53,094 nucleotides of DNA from Fibrobacter sp. (GCA_017550445.1 JAFZOV010000052.1:1-53094), one strand, 5' to 3'; shown: positions 8,161-17,500, numbered from the stretch's first letter. Notes: generated from the sequence alone by a model not told the origin. Made by a program: numbers and translations.

Positions 8161-10461
8161 ATGAGATTAACGTTTGCAATTATCTATTCCGCAGCAATAA
8201 TCCTATTGGGTCTACTCGGAATGATTTCACGGCGTTCGAACAAGACCGTCGCATTGCCCGTTTCATATCTCGAATACACATTTATTGTGCCCATCGTCGG
8301 CAACCTGATCATTGTTCTTTCCCAAAACGAACTTCTTTCCACCCTTGGCAGCTACACCTACTTTATCGGCATGGACCTGATGGCCTTCAGCCTCTTCGAC
8401 TTCACGCTGTCCTATTGTAACATCCCTTGGCGAACGCACCGCAAAAAATGCTATGTCATATACGCGATTCTTACCCTAGACATTATCCAGTACTTCTTTA
8501 ACCCCTTCTTCGGGCAAGCCTTCGGCATGGAAGCCATCATGGTAGATGGTTCCCCCTACTACAGGCTTGTACCGTATGTCGGCCAGACCCTGCACCGCAT
8601 CGCTGTCTATATAGCATTCATCACTTCAGTCGCCATATTCGTAATAAAAGCCATACGCGTCCCCCGTATTTACGCCGAAAAGTACTACGTCATTCTCTTC
8701 ACCATGATTTTGGCAGGTTCTTGGCAGTCCTATTATATATTCTCAAGAACACCCATCGACCGTTCAATGCTGGCCCTTGCCGTTTGCGCCATTCTCATCT
8801 TCTATTTTTCCCTGTATTACAGACCATTCAAGCTTTTGGACCGGATGCTTGCAAATATTGCATCTAAAATACCAGAAGCAGTCCTTTTCTTCGACGCCAG
8901 TGACCGATGCATTTGGGTAAACAACAATGCCAGCCAGCTTTTACAAATCAACTCCGACAAACTTGAGAGTGTCAAGCATCGCCTTGCAGCCATGTTTGAC
9001 GATTTAGGAGAAGACCAATACAACTGGTCTTCAAAACAAGTCGTGGGTTCAGGCAAGGGTGCTAGATACTTCGATCTCAAGAGGCATCTTGTAACCGATG
9101 CAAACAACAAAAAAATCGGTTCGTTCCTGACCATTCTGGACAACACCCAAGAAATCCTCAAGCAACAGCAGGAACTCTACGAAGCCACTCACGATAAGCT
9201 CACGGGACTGTTCACAAAGGAACACTTGTTCAATGTCATCAAGAACAAGGTCGCAAGCGACAAGAACACCTCTTACGCCATCGCCTACTTCGATATCAAA
9301 GATTTTAAAATGGTTAACGACATCTTTGGTAACGCCATGGGCGACAATGTGCTAAAGAGAGTCGCCGACTGGATTAAAGAAAACTCCCTTGACAACTGGA
9401 CCTACGGGCGCATTGGCGGAGACGCATTCGGAATCTGTTTCCAGTCGGAGGGAGTGAACTTAGCCAAAGTCGAACACAGACTTTCAAAATTTGTCATTTC
9501 TAACGGTACCGTCGATCAGCGTATATTGATGCATGTGGGCATTTACAAAATAACGGACCCCGACATCGATGTATCCATCATGTTCGACCGCGCCCACCTG
9601 GCCCAAAAAAGCATCAAGAACGAATACAATACTCACATCGCCATTTACGACGACAAGATGCGCGACCAGGTACTTTGGGGTCAAAAGATTTCGGCAGAAC
9701 TGGAAGCGGCTCTTGAACAGCGCCAAATCGTACCCTATCTGCAACCCATCGTAGACAACAAGGGGTCCATTATCGGTGCCGAAGCCCTGGTACGTTGGAT
9801 TCACCCCACAGAAGGGTTCCTCCCCCCCTTCACCTTCATTCCCGTATTCGAAAAGAACGGCATGATTGCCGAAGTGGATAAATACATTTGGCGCAGCGCC
9901 TGCGAAATTCTGTCCTCCTGGACCGACGAAAAATCGAAGCTCTTTATTTCGGTAAACATTTCGCCCAAGGATTTCTACTTCATGGACGTATTCGCCGAAA
10001 TCAAGAATCTTGTAGACGAATTCAATATAGATCCCTCGCGCCTGCGTATCGAGATCACCGAAACCGTGATGATGACCGAAGCCGAAAGCCGCATGGCAAT
10101 TCTCAGCAAGTTCCGCGAATCCGGATTCATTGTAGAAATGGACGACTTCGGAAGCGGCTACTCTTCGCTGAACCAGCTCAAGGACATGCCCCTCGATGTC
10201 CTGAAAATCGACATGAAGTTCTTGAGCAAGTCCAAGGACAACGTCAAGGCAGAAACCATCCTGCGCAATGTGCTCAGACTTTCCAGCGATCTTGGGCTAT
10301 TCTCCCTTACCGAAGGCGTAGAAACAGAAGAACAGTACAAGAAACTGAGTGAAATGGGCTGCAACCTATTCCAGGGATACTATTTCGCAAAGCCCATGTC
10401 TGTTACAGATTATGAAAAGCTCTGTAGCGAACAGTTTTCAGACAAAAAAAGCTCCATTTAA
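8161..10461 (+). CDS. Membrane PAS-GGDEF-EAL protein, probable c-di-GMP phosphodiesterase
   Basis: 766 residues. About seven membrane helices (1-220) resemble the 7TM sensor region of some histidine kinases. A PAS-like segment (about 235-330), a GGDEF domain (about 345-500) and an EAL domain (about 515-760) follow. The cyclase signature reads GGDAF (about 419-423), missing the metal-binding Glu, and no inhibitory RxxD site is visible. The EAL domain keeps EALVRW, the metal and catalytic motifs ITETV, DDFGSGYSSL, KIDMKF, EGVE and QGYYFAKP. The net activity is therefore likely hydrolysis of c-di-GMP, with the GGDEF domain as a possible GTP sensor. The next gene is a shorter paralogue. Confidence 0.9.
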   Translation: MRLTFAIIYSAAIILLGLLGMISRRSNKTVALPVSYLEYTFIVPIVGNLIIVLSQNELLSTLGSYTYFIGMDLMAFSLFDFTLSYCNIPWRTHRKKCYVIYAILTLDIIQYFFNPFFGQAFGMEAIMVDGSPYYRLVPYVGQTLHRIAVYIAFITSVAIFVIKAIRVPRIYAEKYYVILFTMILAGSWQSYYIFSRTPIDRSMLALAVCAILIFYFSLYYRPFKLLDRMLANIASKIPEAVLFFDASDRCIWVNNNASQLLQINSDKLESVKHRLAAMFDDLGEDQYNWSSKQVVGSGKGARYFDLKRHLVTDANNKKIGSFLTILDNTQEILKQQQELYEATHDKLTGLFTKEHLFNVIKNKVASDKNTSYAIAYFDIKDFKMVNDIFGNAMGDNVLKRVADWIKENSLDNWTYGRIGGDAFGICFQSEGVNLAKVEHRLSKFVISNGTVDQRILMHVGIYKITDPDIDVSIMFDRAHLAQKSIKNEYNTHIAIYDDKMRDQVLWGQKISAELEAALEQRQIVPYLQPIVDNKGSIIGAEALVRWIHPTEGFLPPFTFIPVFEKNGMIAEVDKYIWRSACEILSSWTDEKSKLFISVNISPKDFYFMDVFAEIKNLVDEFNIDPSRLRIEITETVMMTEAESRMAILSKFRESGFIVEMDDFGSGYSSLNQLKDMPLDVLKIDMKFLSKSKDNVKAETILRNVLRLSSDLGLFSLTEGVETEEQYKKLSEMGCNLFQGYYFAKPMSVTDYEKLCSEQFSDKKSSI

Positions 10462-10526
10462 GCTAAAATCAACACAAATAATCTTTTGAACAGAAATTTG
10501 TAACAAACAATGTAAGTTTATTTGGA

Positions 10527-10532
10527 TATATT
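10527..10532 (+). promoter_or_regulatory. -10-like TATATT box before the second GGDEF-EAL gene
   Basis: TATATTCAG, 26 bases before ATG 10559. No convincing -35 or ribosome-binding site is seen in the leader. Confidence 0.4.
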
Positions 10533-10558
10533 CAGCTCATAGAACAAAGTAAAAATCT

Positions 10559-12019
10559 ATGAGTAAAGCCTTATCGTTTGTGTTTCTTTTCTTGGCCACC
10601 GGGCTCCTGGTTTTCCAGCTTTTTGTCGGAAACTATATTGTAATGGACCTTTCAGCCGCAACTTTAATCATCATTGCCATTATACGGATTGAAAAGCTAC
10701 AAAAAGAAGCTTTTATCGCCAAAGAAAGGGCAATTAAACGTCAAAGAGAAATTTACAACGTCACTCACGACAAATTAACGGGACTGTACACAAAGGAAAT
10801 CCTTTTCCATAAAATCAAGGATACTATTTCCCAGAATACCAATAAGCAGTACTGGGTTGCCTATTTTGATATCAAGGATTTCAAGATTGTCAACGACATC
10901 TTCGGAAACGACATGGGCGACAGCGTTTTGCTCAAGGTTGCCTCTTGGCTTCGTGAAAATTCCACCATGGAATGGGTATACGGACGCCTGGGCGGAGACG
11001 ATTTCGGCATCTGCCTGCCGGCAGGAGATGCAAACCTGAAGCAACTGGAGCGCCGATTTGCCCGATACGTCATTTCTAACGGATCCATCGAGCACCGCAT
11101 TTTAATGCACATGGGCATCTACAAAATTACCGAGCCCGATATCGATGTTTCGCTCATGTTCGACCGCGCCCAGCTGGCTTTGACCTCCGTCAAGAACGAA
11201 TACAACAAGCACATAGCCTTCTACGACGACAAAATGCGCGATCAAGTGATGTGGGACCAGATGATTTCAGCGCAAATCGAAAAAGCCATCGAAGAAAAAC
11301 AGGTGCAGCCCTACCTGCAGCCCATTGTAGACAACAACGGACAAATTATCGGGGCCGAGGCGCTTATACGCTGGGACCATCCCAAAGAGGGTTTCTTGCA
11401 GCCCGAAACATTCATCCCCACTTTTGAAAAAAACGGCATGATTGCCGACCTGGACAAGTTCATTTGGCGCAGCGCCTGCGAAATCCTTTCGACTTGGACC
11501 GGCGAAAAAGCAAACCTTTTCATTTCAATCAACATTTCTCCAAAAGACTTCCTGTTTATGGATGTCTTCGCCGAAATCAACGCCCTGATCGAGGAATTCA
11601 ACATAGAGCCCTCGCGCCTGCGAATCGAAATTACCGAAACGGTGATGATGACCGAAGTAGAAAACCGCATGGCCATCTTGAACCGATTCCGCGAATCAGG
11701 ATTCATCGTCGAAATGGATGACTTTGGAAGCGGCTACTCTTCGCTGAACCAGCTGAAGGACATGCCCCTGGACGTACTGAAAATCGACATGAAGTTCTTG
11801 AGCAGTTCCAAGAACAGCCAAAAGGCAGAAATCATTCTGCGCAATGTTCTAAAGCTTTCTGGAGACTTGGGACTTTCAGCCCTTACCGAAGGCGTGGAAA
11901 CCGAAGACCAGTACAATATGCTAAGCCAGATGGGCTGTAACCTGTTCCAAGGCTACTTCTTTGCAAAGCCCATGACCGTAGACGAATTTGAAAAAGTCTG
12001 CGACTCTAAAGTCGCCTAG
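10559..12019 (+). CDS. Membrane GGDEF-EAL protein, paralogue of the preceding gene
   Basis: 486 residues. Two short hydrophobic segments (about 5-45) replace the 7TM-PAS sensor of the neighbour. The GGDEF (about 75-225) and EAL (about 240-480) domains are closely similar to it, so a tandem duplication is likely. The cyclase motif is GGDDF (Asp in place of Glu), so cyclase activity is doubtful. The EAL motifs EALIRW, ITETV, DDFGSGYSSL, KIDMKF and EGVE are intact. It probably lowers c-di-GMP under different sensory control from the neighbour. It is convergent with the lipoprotein gene downstream. Confidence 0.9.
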   Translation: MSKALSFVFLFLATGLLVFQLFVGNYIVMDLSAATLIIIAIIRIEKLQKEAFIAKERAIKRQREIYNVTHDKLTGLYTKEILFHKIKDTISQNTNKQYWVAYFDIKDFKIVNDIFGNDMGDSVLLKVASWLRENSTMEWVYGRLGGDDFGICLPAGDANLKQLERRFARYVISNGSIEHRILMHMGIYKITEPDIDVSLMFDRAQLALTSVKNEYNKHIAFYDDKMRDQVMWDQMISAQIEKAIEEKQVQPYLQPIVDNNGQIIGAEALIRWDHPKEGFLQPETFIPTFEKNGMIADLDKFIWRSACEILSTWTGEKANLFISINISPKDFLFMDVFAEINALIEEFNIEPSRLRIEITETVMMTEVENRMAILNRFRESGFIVEMDDFGSGYSSLNQLKDMPLDVLKIDMKFLSSSKNSQKAEIILRNVLKLSGDLGLSALTEGVETEDQYNMLSQMGCNLFQGYFFAKPMTVDEFEKVCDSKVA

Positions 12020-12043
12020 CAAAATCCAGATAATCGATAGAGA

Positions 12044-12415
12044 TTAACGGAACCGGTAGGTCAGCCCCTTGGTGCTGTCAGAAACCACCATATATTCACT
12101 ACCGCCCTCCAGTTCAAGATTCTTGAACTTGTATGCAGTTTTCGTGGTCCTGATTCGCATGCGGAAAGTTCCTACCCAGTCTTCTTCGTACACGCGGCTC
12201 TTTTCGCCGGTGCGGATCGTATCTTGAATCCACGCTTTGTATTCCGAGCCATCTTCCGCTAAAATATCGATGCCGACAATAGTCTGCGAAGACCTGTTTT
12301 CGACCTGGAGTCTCGTGGTCGAATCTTCAAACCAGTGAGTAAGGCAGCCCGAAAGCATGGCACAGCAAGAAACCATTCCTGCAAGCAAAGACACCTTTTT
12401 CATTGCCGCTTTCAT
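12044..12415 (-). CDS. Putative lipoprotein, unknown function
   Basis: 123 residues. A signal peptide ends in the lipobox LSGC (Cys about 24), so the mature protein should be lipid-anchored. The remainder looks like a small beta-rich domain. The start ATG 12415 shares one base with the stop of the upstream barrel-like gene (TAATG); M5 is an alternative. Coupling with that gene suggests a joint envelope role. No family was recognised. Confidence 0.75.
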   Translation of the reverse strand: MKAAMKKVSLLAGMVSCCAMLSGCLTHWFEDSTTRLQVENRSSQTIVGIDILAEDGSEYKAWIQDTIRTGEKSRVYEEDWVGTFRMRIRTTKTAYKFKNLELEGGSEYMVVSDSTKGLTYRFR

Positions 12416-13653
12416 TAGTTACCTCCTTCTGCAGAGCCCGACTTGTTGGATTTTTCGTAACGGATTCCCTTGGCCTCGATGGTCTTGGGCGCACCGCTGC
12501 TAGAATTCAACGGAGTAATTTCGCCGGGTTTCGACTTTTTGTCGTACTGCTTGATGATATCAGTTTCCATGGGGGCGCTACGGGAGGCGCCACGGTTAAA
12601 GAGCCAGCCATCGACTGTGGTCAAGTTAAACTTGAATTCCACGAGGAAGGTTCCCTTGGCACCAAAGAAGTTGTCGTAATCGTAAGCGGCGTTGTAGGCA
12701 ATGCGGGCAAAGAGCAAGTCGATTGCACCGCCCCAAAGGTAGTCATCTTCTTCTATGACTACATCACCATCCACTTTTTTCTTGGGGCGATTCAAGCATG
12801 TCGCTTCGAAGCCAATCATACGCGACGGATCCGGGTAAAACTTGAGGGCCGCGCTATGGAAATTTTGATCGGGTTTTAAATCGAAAGCGACTTCAGCATA
12901 AAGCTGCTGGGCATACAGGTTCTGTTCCCAGGTGATTCGCATAGAATCTACATCGTTCTCGTCATCGACATTGTACATCGCCAATGACACATTAGGCAAA
13001 TAGGTCAGAGGGCCCGACTTTCTGCCACCATAAATGGCACGGCTTTCCAAGTCCAGGGAGAATCGGAACAGGCGCCAATCCTTGCGGAAGAAATTGGCCT
13101 GGGCACTCAATTTGCTAAAGCGCAAATGGGCCCAGCTATAAGCCAGAGAGTCATCTTCGTAGGGGTAAAGCTTACCGCGGTGTTCCAGATTCTGGTGTTG
13201 CATACCGGCAGCAAGCGTCCAATCCATCTTGACATCGGTCAGGGTCAAGCCCCAGGTGACCACGGAACGCTGAATACCGAAATCGCCATACTGCGGAAAA
13301 AGGAGAAAGTCTTCGCCGTCCCAGCCGGAACGATCGAACCAGAGGAGCGCGCCCATGTGGCGGTTTTTGGCCACTTCACCAGCCCCGAAACCTGCAAAAT
13401 GGTGATTAAAGGCATAACCCTTGTGCTCACCATACTGGCTCTCTAAAGGTAACTGGTCACGGGTCGGCGTATAGTAAAAGCCGAAATCGATGTGGCCGCC
13501 GCGGCCACCGCGCATAATGTCGCGAATCTCGGTCAGGTGACGGTCTCGCGTGACAGCACCATCTTTAGCCAAAGCGTCAGGTTTGATGCCATCGGCGATA
13601 GCAAAGCCGACAAGCACCAGCGAAAGCAAAGCGGACTTCAATACAAATTGCAT
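12415..13653 (-). CDS. Predicted outer-membrane or secreted beta-rich protein, unknown function
   Basis: 412 residues with a signal peptide (cleavage near AIADG, residue 20). Repeated alternating aromatic/polar strands (for example HIDFGFYYTP, AYSWAHLRFSKLSAQANFF and YAEVAFDLKPD) suggest a beta-barrel, but the last 70 residues are a charged, low-complexity tail, not a barrel-closing strand. It is translated together with the downstream lipoprotein. No named family was recognised. Confidence 0.65.
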   Translation of the reverse strand: MQFVLKSALLSLVLVGFAIADGIKPDALAKDGAVTRDRHLTEIRDIMRGGRGGHIDFGFYYTPTRDQLPLESQYGEHKGYAFNHHFAGFGAGEVAKNRHMGALLWFDRSGWDGEDFLLFPQYGDFGIQRSVVTWGLTLTDVKMDWTLAAGMQHQNLEHRGKLYPYEDDSLAYSWAHLRFSKLSAQANFFRKDWRLFRFSLDLESRAIYGGRKSGPLTYLPNVSLAMYNVDDENDVDSMRITWEQNLYAQQLYAEVAFDLKPDQNFHSAALKFYPDPSRMIGFEATCLNRPKKKVDGDVVIEEDDYLWGGAIDLLFARIAYNAAYDYDNFFGAKGTFLVEFKFNLTTVDGWLFNRGASRSAPMETDIIKQYDKKSKPGEITPLNSSSGAPKTIEAKGIRYEKSNKSGSAEGGN

Positions 13654-13669
13654 ATGGGAAATTTAATAA

Positions 13670-13744
13670 AATGTGGGATGTGGAATGTGGAATGAGAAAT
13701 GATATTGTCTAATTTCACATCTCACACCACACATTACACATTAC
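13670..13744. repeat. Degenerate 7-bp repeat hairpin (ATGTGRA family)
   Basis: The left arm (13670-13701) is four to five units of ATGTGGA-like heptamers. The right arm (13713-13744) is their complement (TTCACAT-like units). The two arms fold into a long imperfect hairpin. It fills the gap between two divergent genes and lies just upstream of the radical SAM promoter. Confidence 0.75.
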
Positions 13745-13776
13745 TAGTTATAGTTTCAGCTTATGGCGCTTATTGC

Positions 13777-13782
13777 TATATT
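13777..13782 (+). promoter_or_regulatory. -10-like TATATT box, 7 bases before ATG 13790
   Basis: TATATT-TGCGCGC-ATG with no ribosome-binding site: a likely leaderless start. Confidence 0.5.
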
Positions 13783-13789
13783 TGCGCGC

Positions 13790-14665
13790 ATGAACGAACA
13801 AGAAAAAGCATTAATTGCAGCGTGGAGCGATCATTCCCGCATGTGGGAAAACAACACCTGGGTATACCCGGTCATTAGCCGCCGTGCAGGCGGTCTTTCT
13901 CTCGGCATTAACTTGAATCCCGACCACCACTGTTCCTTTTCTTGCGCCTACTGCCAGAGCGGCCCTCAAGAAGGCCACAAGAGAATTCCCGTAGACATCG
14001 AGGCAGTAGAACGCGAACTGCAGGAATTCCTCGCCGCTTACGAATCCGGCGAATTTGCCAAGTGCAAGACATACGAAAACGTTCCTGCAGAAAACAAGCT
14101 ATTGAAAGACATCTGCCTTTCGGGCGACGGTGAATCGACCATCGTCAAGGAATTCCCCGAAGTTTGCCGCCGCATGCGCCAAATTCAAAAAGAATATGCG
14201 CCGAAACTGGGCAATTTCAAGCTACGCCTTATTACCAACGCAAGCCATATCGAAGCGCCTGCCGTACAGCAAGGGCTTTCGCAGCTGCTAGAAGGCGATG
14301 GCGAAATCTGGGCGAAACTCGACGCCGGAACCGAAGAATGGTTCAAGAAAATGAACCGTTCTCCCCTGCATCTCGAAAAGATTCTAGACAACCTAACCAA
14401 GGCCATCAAGCTTTATCCGCTCTGTATACAGACCATGATCTGCAACGTGCAGGGCGAAATTCCAAGCGAACAGGAAATTGAGCGCTATATCGAAAACCTG
14501 GCGGCCATCCATTCCGCAAACCCCGCCAACCTGGTAGAAATCCAGCTCTACACCGTTATCCGCCAAACCCTGCTAGAAGGCGTAGAACCTCTGCCCAAGG
14601 AATTCCTGGAAAGCGTAAAAACAAAAATCACCGACGCACTGCCGGTGAAAGTAAGAGTATTTTGA
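13790..14665 (+). CDS. Radical SAM protein (COG0731-like)
   Basis: 291 residues from ATG 13790; an upstream in-frame ATG at 13763 would place the TATATT box inside the gene, so it is less likely. CSFSCAYC (about 50-57) is the CxxxCxxC iron-sulfur/SAM motif. SLGINLNPDHH before it and LSGDGEST (GGE-like motif) after it resemble the COG0731 group related to wyosine synthesis. The substrate is unknown, and bacteria do not make wyosine, so the role is open. It is convergent with ppa, the gap being filled by a heptamer repeat. Confidence 0.8.
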   Translation: MNEQEKALIAAWSDHSRMWENNTWVYPVISRRAGGLSLGINLNPDHHCSFSCAYCQSGPQEGHKRIPVDIEAVERELQEFLAAYESGEFAKCKTYENVPAENKLLKDICLSGDGESTIVKEFPEVCRRMRQIQKEYAPKLGNFKLRLITNASHIEAPAVQQGLSQLLEGDGEIWAKLDAGTEEWFKKMNRSPLHLEKILDNLTKAIKLYPLCIQTMICNVQGEIPSEQEIERYIENLAAIHSANPANLVEIQLYTVIRQTLLEGVEPLPKEFLESVKTKITDALPVKVRVF

Positions 14666-14734
14666 TAATTCGGAATTATGATTTCGGAATTCAGAATTAA
14701 TGCAACTCAGAATTCCGAATTCTGAAATCCGAAC
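14666..14734. repeat. Degenerate 7-bp repeat hairpin (GAATTCG family)
   Basis: GAATTCG/GAATTCA-like heptamers in both arms fold back on each other across AATGCAACT. It lies between the convergent ends of the radical SAM gene and ppa. Confidence 0.75.
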
Positions 14735-15324
14735 TAAATAAGTTCATCGGGCGGGAGGTGATCGAGGCCTTCCGGTTCCTGGTAGCAAGTTTCAGGGACC
14801 TGCACCTGCATCTGGAAGTACGCCTTGTGGGCAGCAATCACCTTTTCGCGGGCAAATTCGGCATTCTGCCATTCGCCAATCTGCACATCCTTACCTTCCA
14901 GTTCCTTGTAGTTCTGGAAGAAGTTGCGGGTAATGCGGAGGAACATCTGGTCCACGTCGGTAATGTCCCTGATGGGGCGCGGGTTGAACACGGGCACGCC
15001 AAGTACCTTATAGTCCTTGCGGCCACCGTCGGTCATATCAAGCGCACCAATCACGCGGCAGGTGCAAACCGTACCCGTCATCATGGAAGCCGGGCTATAA
15101 ATCAGCATATCGATAGCGTCGCCATCGTCAGCCTTGGTGCTGGGAATAAAGCCGTAGGTACAGGGGTAGCTCATGGAGCTGAGCAAGCAGCGGTCCAGGC
15201 GGAACACGTGCAGGCGTTCGTCATATTCGTACTTGAGGTTGGTGTCTTTACCGATTTCGACAACGCAGTCCACTTCGTAGGGGTACTTGCGACCAATCGG
15301 AAGATCCAGATAATTAATTGCCAT
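14734..15324 (-). CDS. ppa: Inorganic pyrophosphatase, family I
   Basis: 196 residues. Motifs YPCTYGFIPST, DGDAIDMLIYSP (metal-binding Asp cluster) and GGRKDYKVLGVP are those of soluble family I pyrophosphatases, which pull biosynthetic reactions by hydrolysing PPi. It is notable that pfp, at the window start, uses PPi as a phosphoryl donor, so both draw on the same pool. GGAG lies 5 bases before ATG 15324. Confidence 0.92.
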   Translation of the reverse strand: MAINYLDLPIGRKYPYEVDCVVEIGKDTNLKYEYDERLHVFRLDRCLLSSMSYPCTYGFIPSTKADDGDAIDMLIYSPASMMTGTVCTCRVIGALDMTDGGRKDYKVLGVPVFNPRPIRDITDVDQMFLRITRNFFQNYKELEGKDVQIGEWQNAEFAREKVIAAHKAYFQMQVQVPETCYQEPEGLDHLPPDELI

Positions 15325-15440
15325 TTATACTCCAAAGGCCCAAATCAGCCTATATTATTCTTTTTTTATTACAACACGACAAATTTAACATTTATTTACA
15401 ATTCGTCAAGGGTCACCGTGAGCAACAAAGCCGAACGGTC

Positions 15441-16817
15441 TTATCTGCTCCGCCAACGCGAAGTAGATACCTTTTCAATCATCCCGAAGAAATACTTGGG
15501 TTCACCATTGTCCGGACTATATCCAACTTCAAAGCGCAATCGGTCCACCGCGGGCACCACCAAATGCAAGCCGCCATAAACGGCACCTTCGTAGTTGTCC
15601 CAACCGGGGCGGCCAGAATTCCAAACAAGGCTTCCGTCAAAGCCTGCCACCAGCTGGAGGCCATAAAAAAAATTCACGCCCGCGATGCTCGCCGGCTGAC
15701 GGTCCAGCAGCACAAAACGTTCTTCGAGGTTAAGCAAAGCCTCATGCACGCCCAGGCGCTTTCCATCGGCATAACGGCCTCGGTAGCTATTCACGCCACC
15801 ATGCGAAAAATAATCGTAGAATTTGACATCGCCCGGGCGGTAGCGCACCAGCGCCGTCGCACCCGTCACAAATCGGCTTACGGTGTAATAGGCGCGAGCA
15901 TCGGTCAAGAGTTCCCAGAAGTTTTCACCACCCATTCCCTTGCAGCTAGAGCCATCTTCAACAAGGCAATCGGAATCGCTATCGTCGCCCTCGCCTACGT
16001 GAGTGAGCATGTATTCAAAATAGACGCCCTTACGAGTATCCAACTTAGAGTCTCGATAATCAAAGGCAAAGCCCATTCCTAGTTCCGGCAAGAATGCAGC
16101 ATCTTGCAAGTCGCGACCAGCCACAGTCCACAAAAGCGACAGGTGCGGTAAAATCTTGTAGTCCAAATCAAGGTCCACCAAGATGCTCTTTTCCTCAAAA
16201 TTGTGGACATCGTCGTAACTGTCGGTTACGAGAAATTCAAAATTCCAACCGAGCGGGAATCCAAACAGGTAAGGCGAACTTACATAAACCGCATACTCAT
16301 TCTTGTCGAAAAGCGGATCTAAGGCCGTGCGGTATTGGACTTCGGCGCGAATATCCTCGCCAAGCACATTCAGGTTCGCAAGAGCAACGCCAAGCATCAA
16401 ACCATCGCGGTCAGTGGTTTTACCTGCCGGAGCGGGAATCCAGCGGAAGATCTCTTTGAAGCGATAGGTTAGTTTAGACGAGAGGGAATCTTCAACGTCA
16501 TTGCGAGGAGTCGAAGACGACGAAGCAATCCTTTGTTGCGAATCCCTTTCACACGATACATTTATATCAGTGAACAGGTCTAGGTCCTGCAAGCGGCGTT
16601 TTTCAAGTTCGAACTTTTCGGCAGAGAACGGCTCCCCTACCTTATTCAACAGTTCACGGTCCACCACGCGACTCTTGGTATGCTCCAGGCCCTCGTAAGA
16701 AATCGACGAAATGACCGTCCCTTCAGGACAAGTAGCAACTTGTTCAACAGATGTTGCATACGAATAAGACGCTATTAGACCGCACGTCAAAAAAATTTTT
16801 TTCAAAAAATGGAACAC
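15441..16817 (-). CDS. POTRA/BamA-like outer-membrane protein with repeat-derived insert
   Basis: 458 residues. A signal peptide (about 1-22) is followed by one POTRA-like segment (ISYEGLEHTKSRVVDREL, about 39-90) and a C-terminal barrel (about 125-458). GGVNSYRGRYADG resembles the conserved loop-6 RGF/RGY motif of the Omp85 superfamily. Residues about 96-107 (QRIASSSSTPRND) are encoded by a copy of the dispersed GTCATTGCGAG repeat, between POTRA and barrel. The start is GTG 16817, with TATATT 6 bases upstream and no ribosome-binding site. It is too short for true BamA, which has five POTRA repeats. Confidence 0.75.
   Translation of the reverse strand: MFHFLKKIFLTCGLIASYSYATSVEQVATCPEGTVISSISYEGLEHTKSRVVDRELLNKVGEPFSAEKFELEKRRLQDLDLFTDINVSCERDSQQRIASSSSTPRNDVEDSLSSKLTYRFKEIFRWIPAPAGKTTDRDGLMLGVALANLNVLGEDIRAEVQYRTALDPLFDKNEYAVYVSSPYLFGFPLGWNFEFLVTDSYDDVHNFEEKSILVDLDLDYKILPHLSLLWTVAGRDLQDAAFLPELGMGFAFDYRDSKLDTRKGVYFEYMLTHVGEGDDSDSDCLVEDGSSCKGMGGENFWELLTDARAYYTVSRFVTGATALVRYRPGDVKFYDYFSHGGVNSYRGRYADGKRLGVHEALLNLEERFVLLDRQPASIAGVNFFYGLQLVAGFDGSLVWNSGRPGWDNYEGAVYGGLHLVVPAVDRLRFEVGYSPDNGEPKYFFGMIEKVSTSRWRSR
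16497..16531. repeat. GTCATTGCGAG-type palindrome inside a coding sequence
   Basis: The full repeat (GTCATTGCGAGGAG...GAAGCAATCC) lies in frame inside the POTRA/barrel gene and is read on the opposite strand as RIASSSSTPRND. Confidence 0.8.
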
Positions 16818-16823
16818 AAGCGT

Positions 16824-16829
16824 AATATA
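16824..16829 (-). promoter_or_regulatory. -10-like TATATT box, 6 bases before GTG 16817
   Basis: Minus strand TATATT-ACGCTT-GTG with no ribosome-binding site. Confidence 0.5.
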
Positions 16830-16849
16830 GAAAAGCTTGTCTACTTAAA

Positions 16850-16980
16850 AGAAAGTTGGGCACGCTCTTTTCTTCGCAGTAGCGTGCAAAACGAGTGTCG
16901 CGTACGACTGCTAGCTGGCGTACATGACCGAGTGAAGCCGCTGACGCCGAAGGCGTCAACTCCGAGCTGGGTCCCCTCCC
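16850..16980. other. GC-rich palindromic intergenic block
   Basis: The 16830-17000 gap holds a compact GC-rich block with TGACGCC GAA GGCGTCA (16942-16958) as its clearest hairpin and smaller dyads around CGTACG. It has no convincing reading frame. It may be a structured RNA or another dispersed element; the strand is unknown. Confidence 0.3.
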
Positions 16981-17000
16981 GCATAAATCAATTATTTTTC

Positions 17001-17006
17001 TATATT
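17001..17006 (+). promoter_or_regulatory. -10-like TATATT box before the 17036 gene
   Basis: TATATT with a leader of about 29 bases that carries AGAGG (17023-17027) 8 bases before ATG 17036. Confidence 0.45.
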
Positions 17007-17035
17007 TTCTTTCGTAAAGAAAAGAGGTCTTTTTT

Positions 17036-17500
17036 ATGTTAGATTTTCTCGCCAACTATTGGCCGTACCTTGTAGCCTTGTTTGTCATCGTTATGGGTGT
17101 ATTTGCGTTCCGTGGAGTCCGCAAGGCACTTAAAGAAGGCGGTGGCGCTTTCAGCCTTGAAACCATCAAGAAGAACACCGAGCCCAACTTTGCCGCCCTC
17201 AAGCAGAAGTCTCACGCCCTTTTGGCCGATGCAGACATGATTTGCGAAGTCAAGGAAGGCTCCAACCTCGTGGTTCCCAAGAAAGAAGACCTGAAGTTCT
17301 TCCGTCGTGCCGTGTCCCAGAAGTACAAGCTGGCCATGTTCCTGGTGCCGGGCACCAGCAAGGTTGCTTACTTCTTCTGCAAGACCGAACAGGGGCTTCG
17401 TCGCCGTATCGACAACCTGGTCATCAACCAGAAATTCCGCGAAGGCAAGAAACCGTACAATGACATTGCCACCGGCGAAAAGCTGAGATTCCCTCGCTAA
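17036..17500 (+). CDS. Membrane-anchored protein, unknown function
   Basis: 154 residues. One N-terminal membrane helix (about 6-26) is followed by a basic linker and a soluble domain of about 120 residues with no recognised motif. The single helix puts that domain on one side of the inner membrane, probably the cytosol given the basic residues after it. hrpB follows 6 bases after the stop in the same frame, so the genes are cotranscribed. Confidence 0.7.
   Translation: MLDFLANYWPYLVALFVIVMGVFAFRGVRKALKEGGGAFSLETIKKNTEPNFAALKQKSHALLADADMICEVKEGSNLVVPKKEDLKFFRRAVSQKYKLAMFLVPGTSKVAYFFCKTEQGLRRRIDNLVINQKFREGKKPYNDIATGEKLRFPR

Noticed and set aside
13670..13744. A CRISPR-like look of the heptamer repeats
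   Set aside because: Units are 7 bp, degenerate and without spacers, and no cas gene is present.
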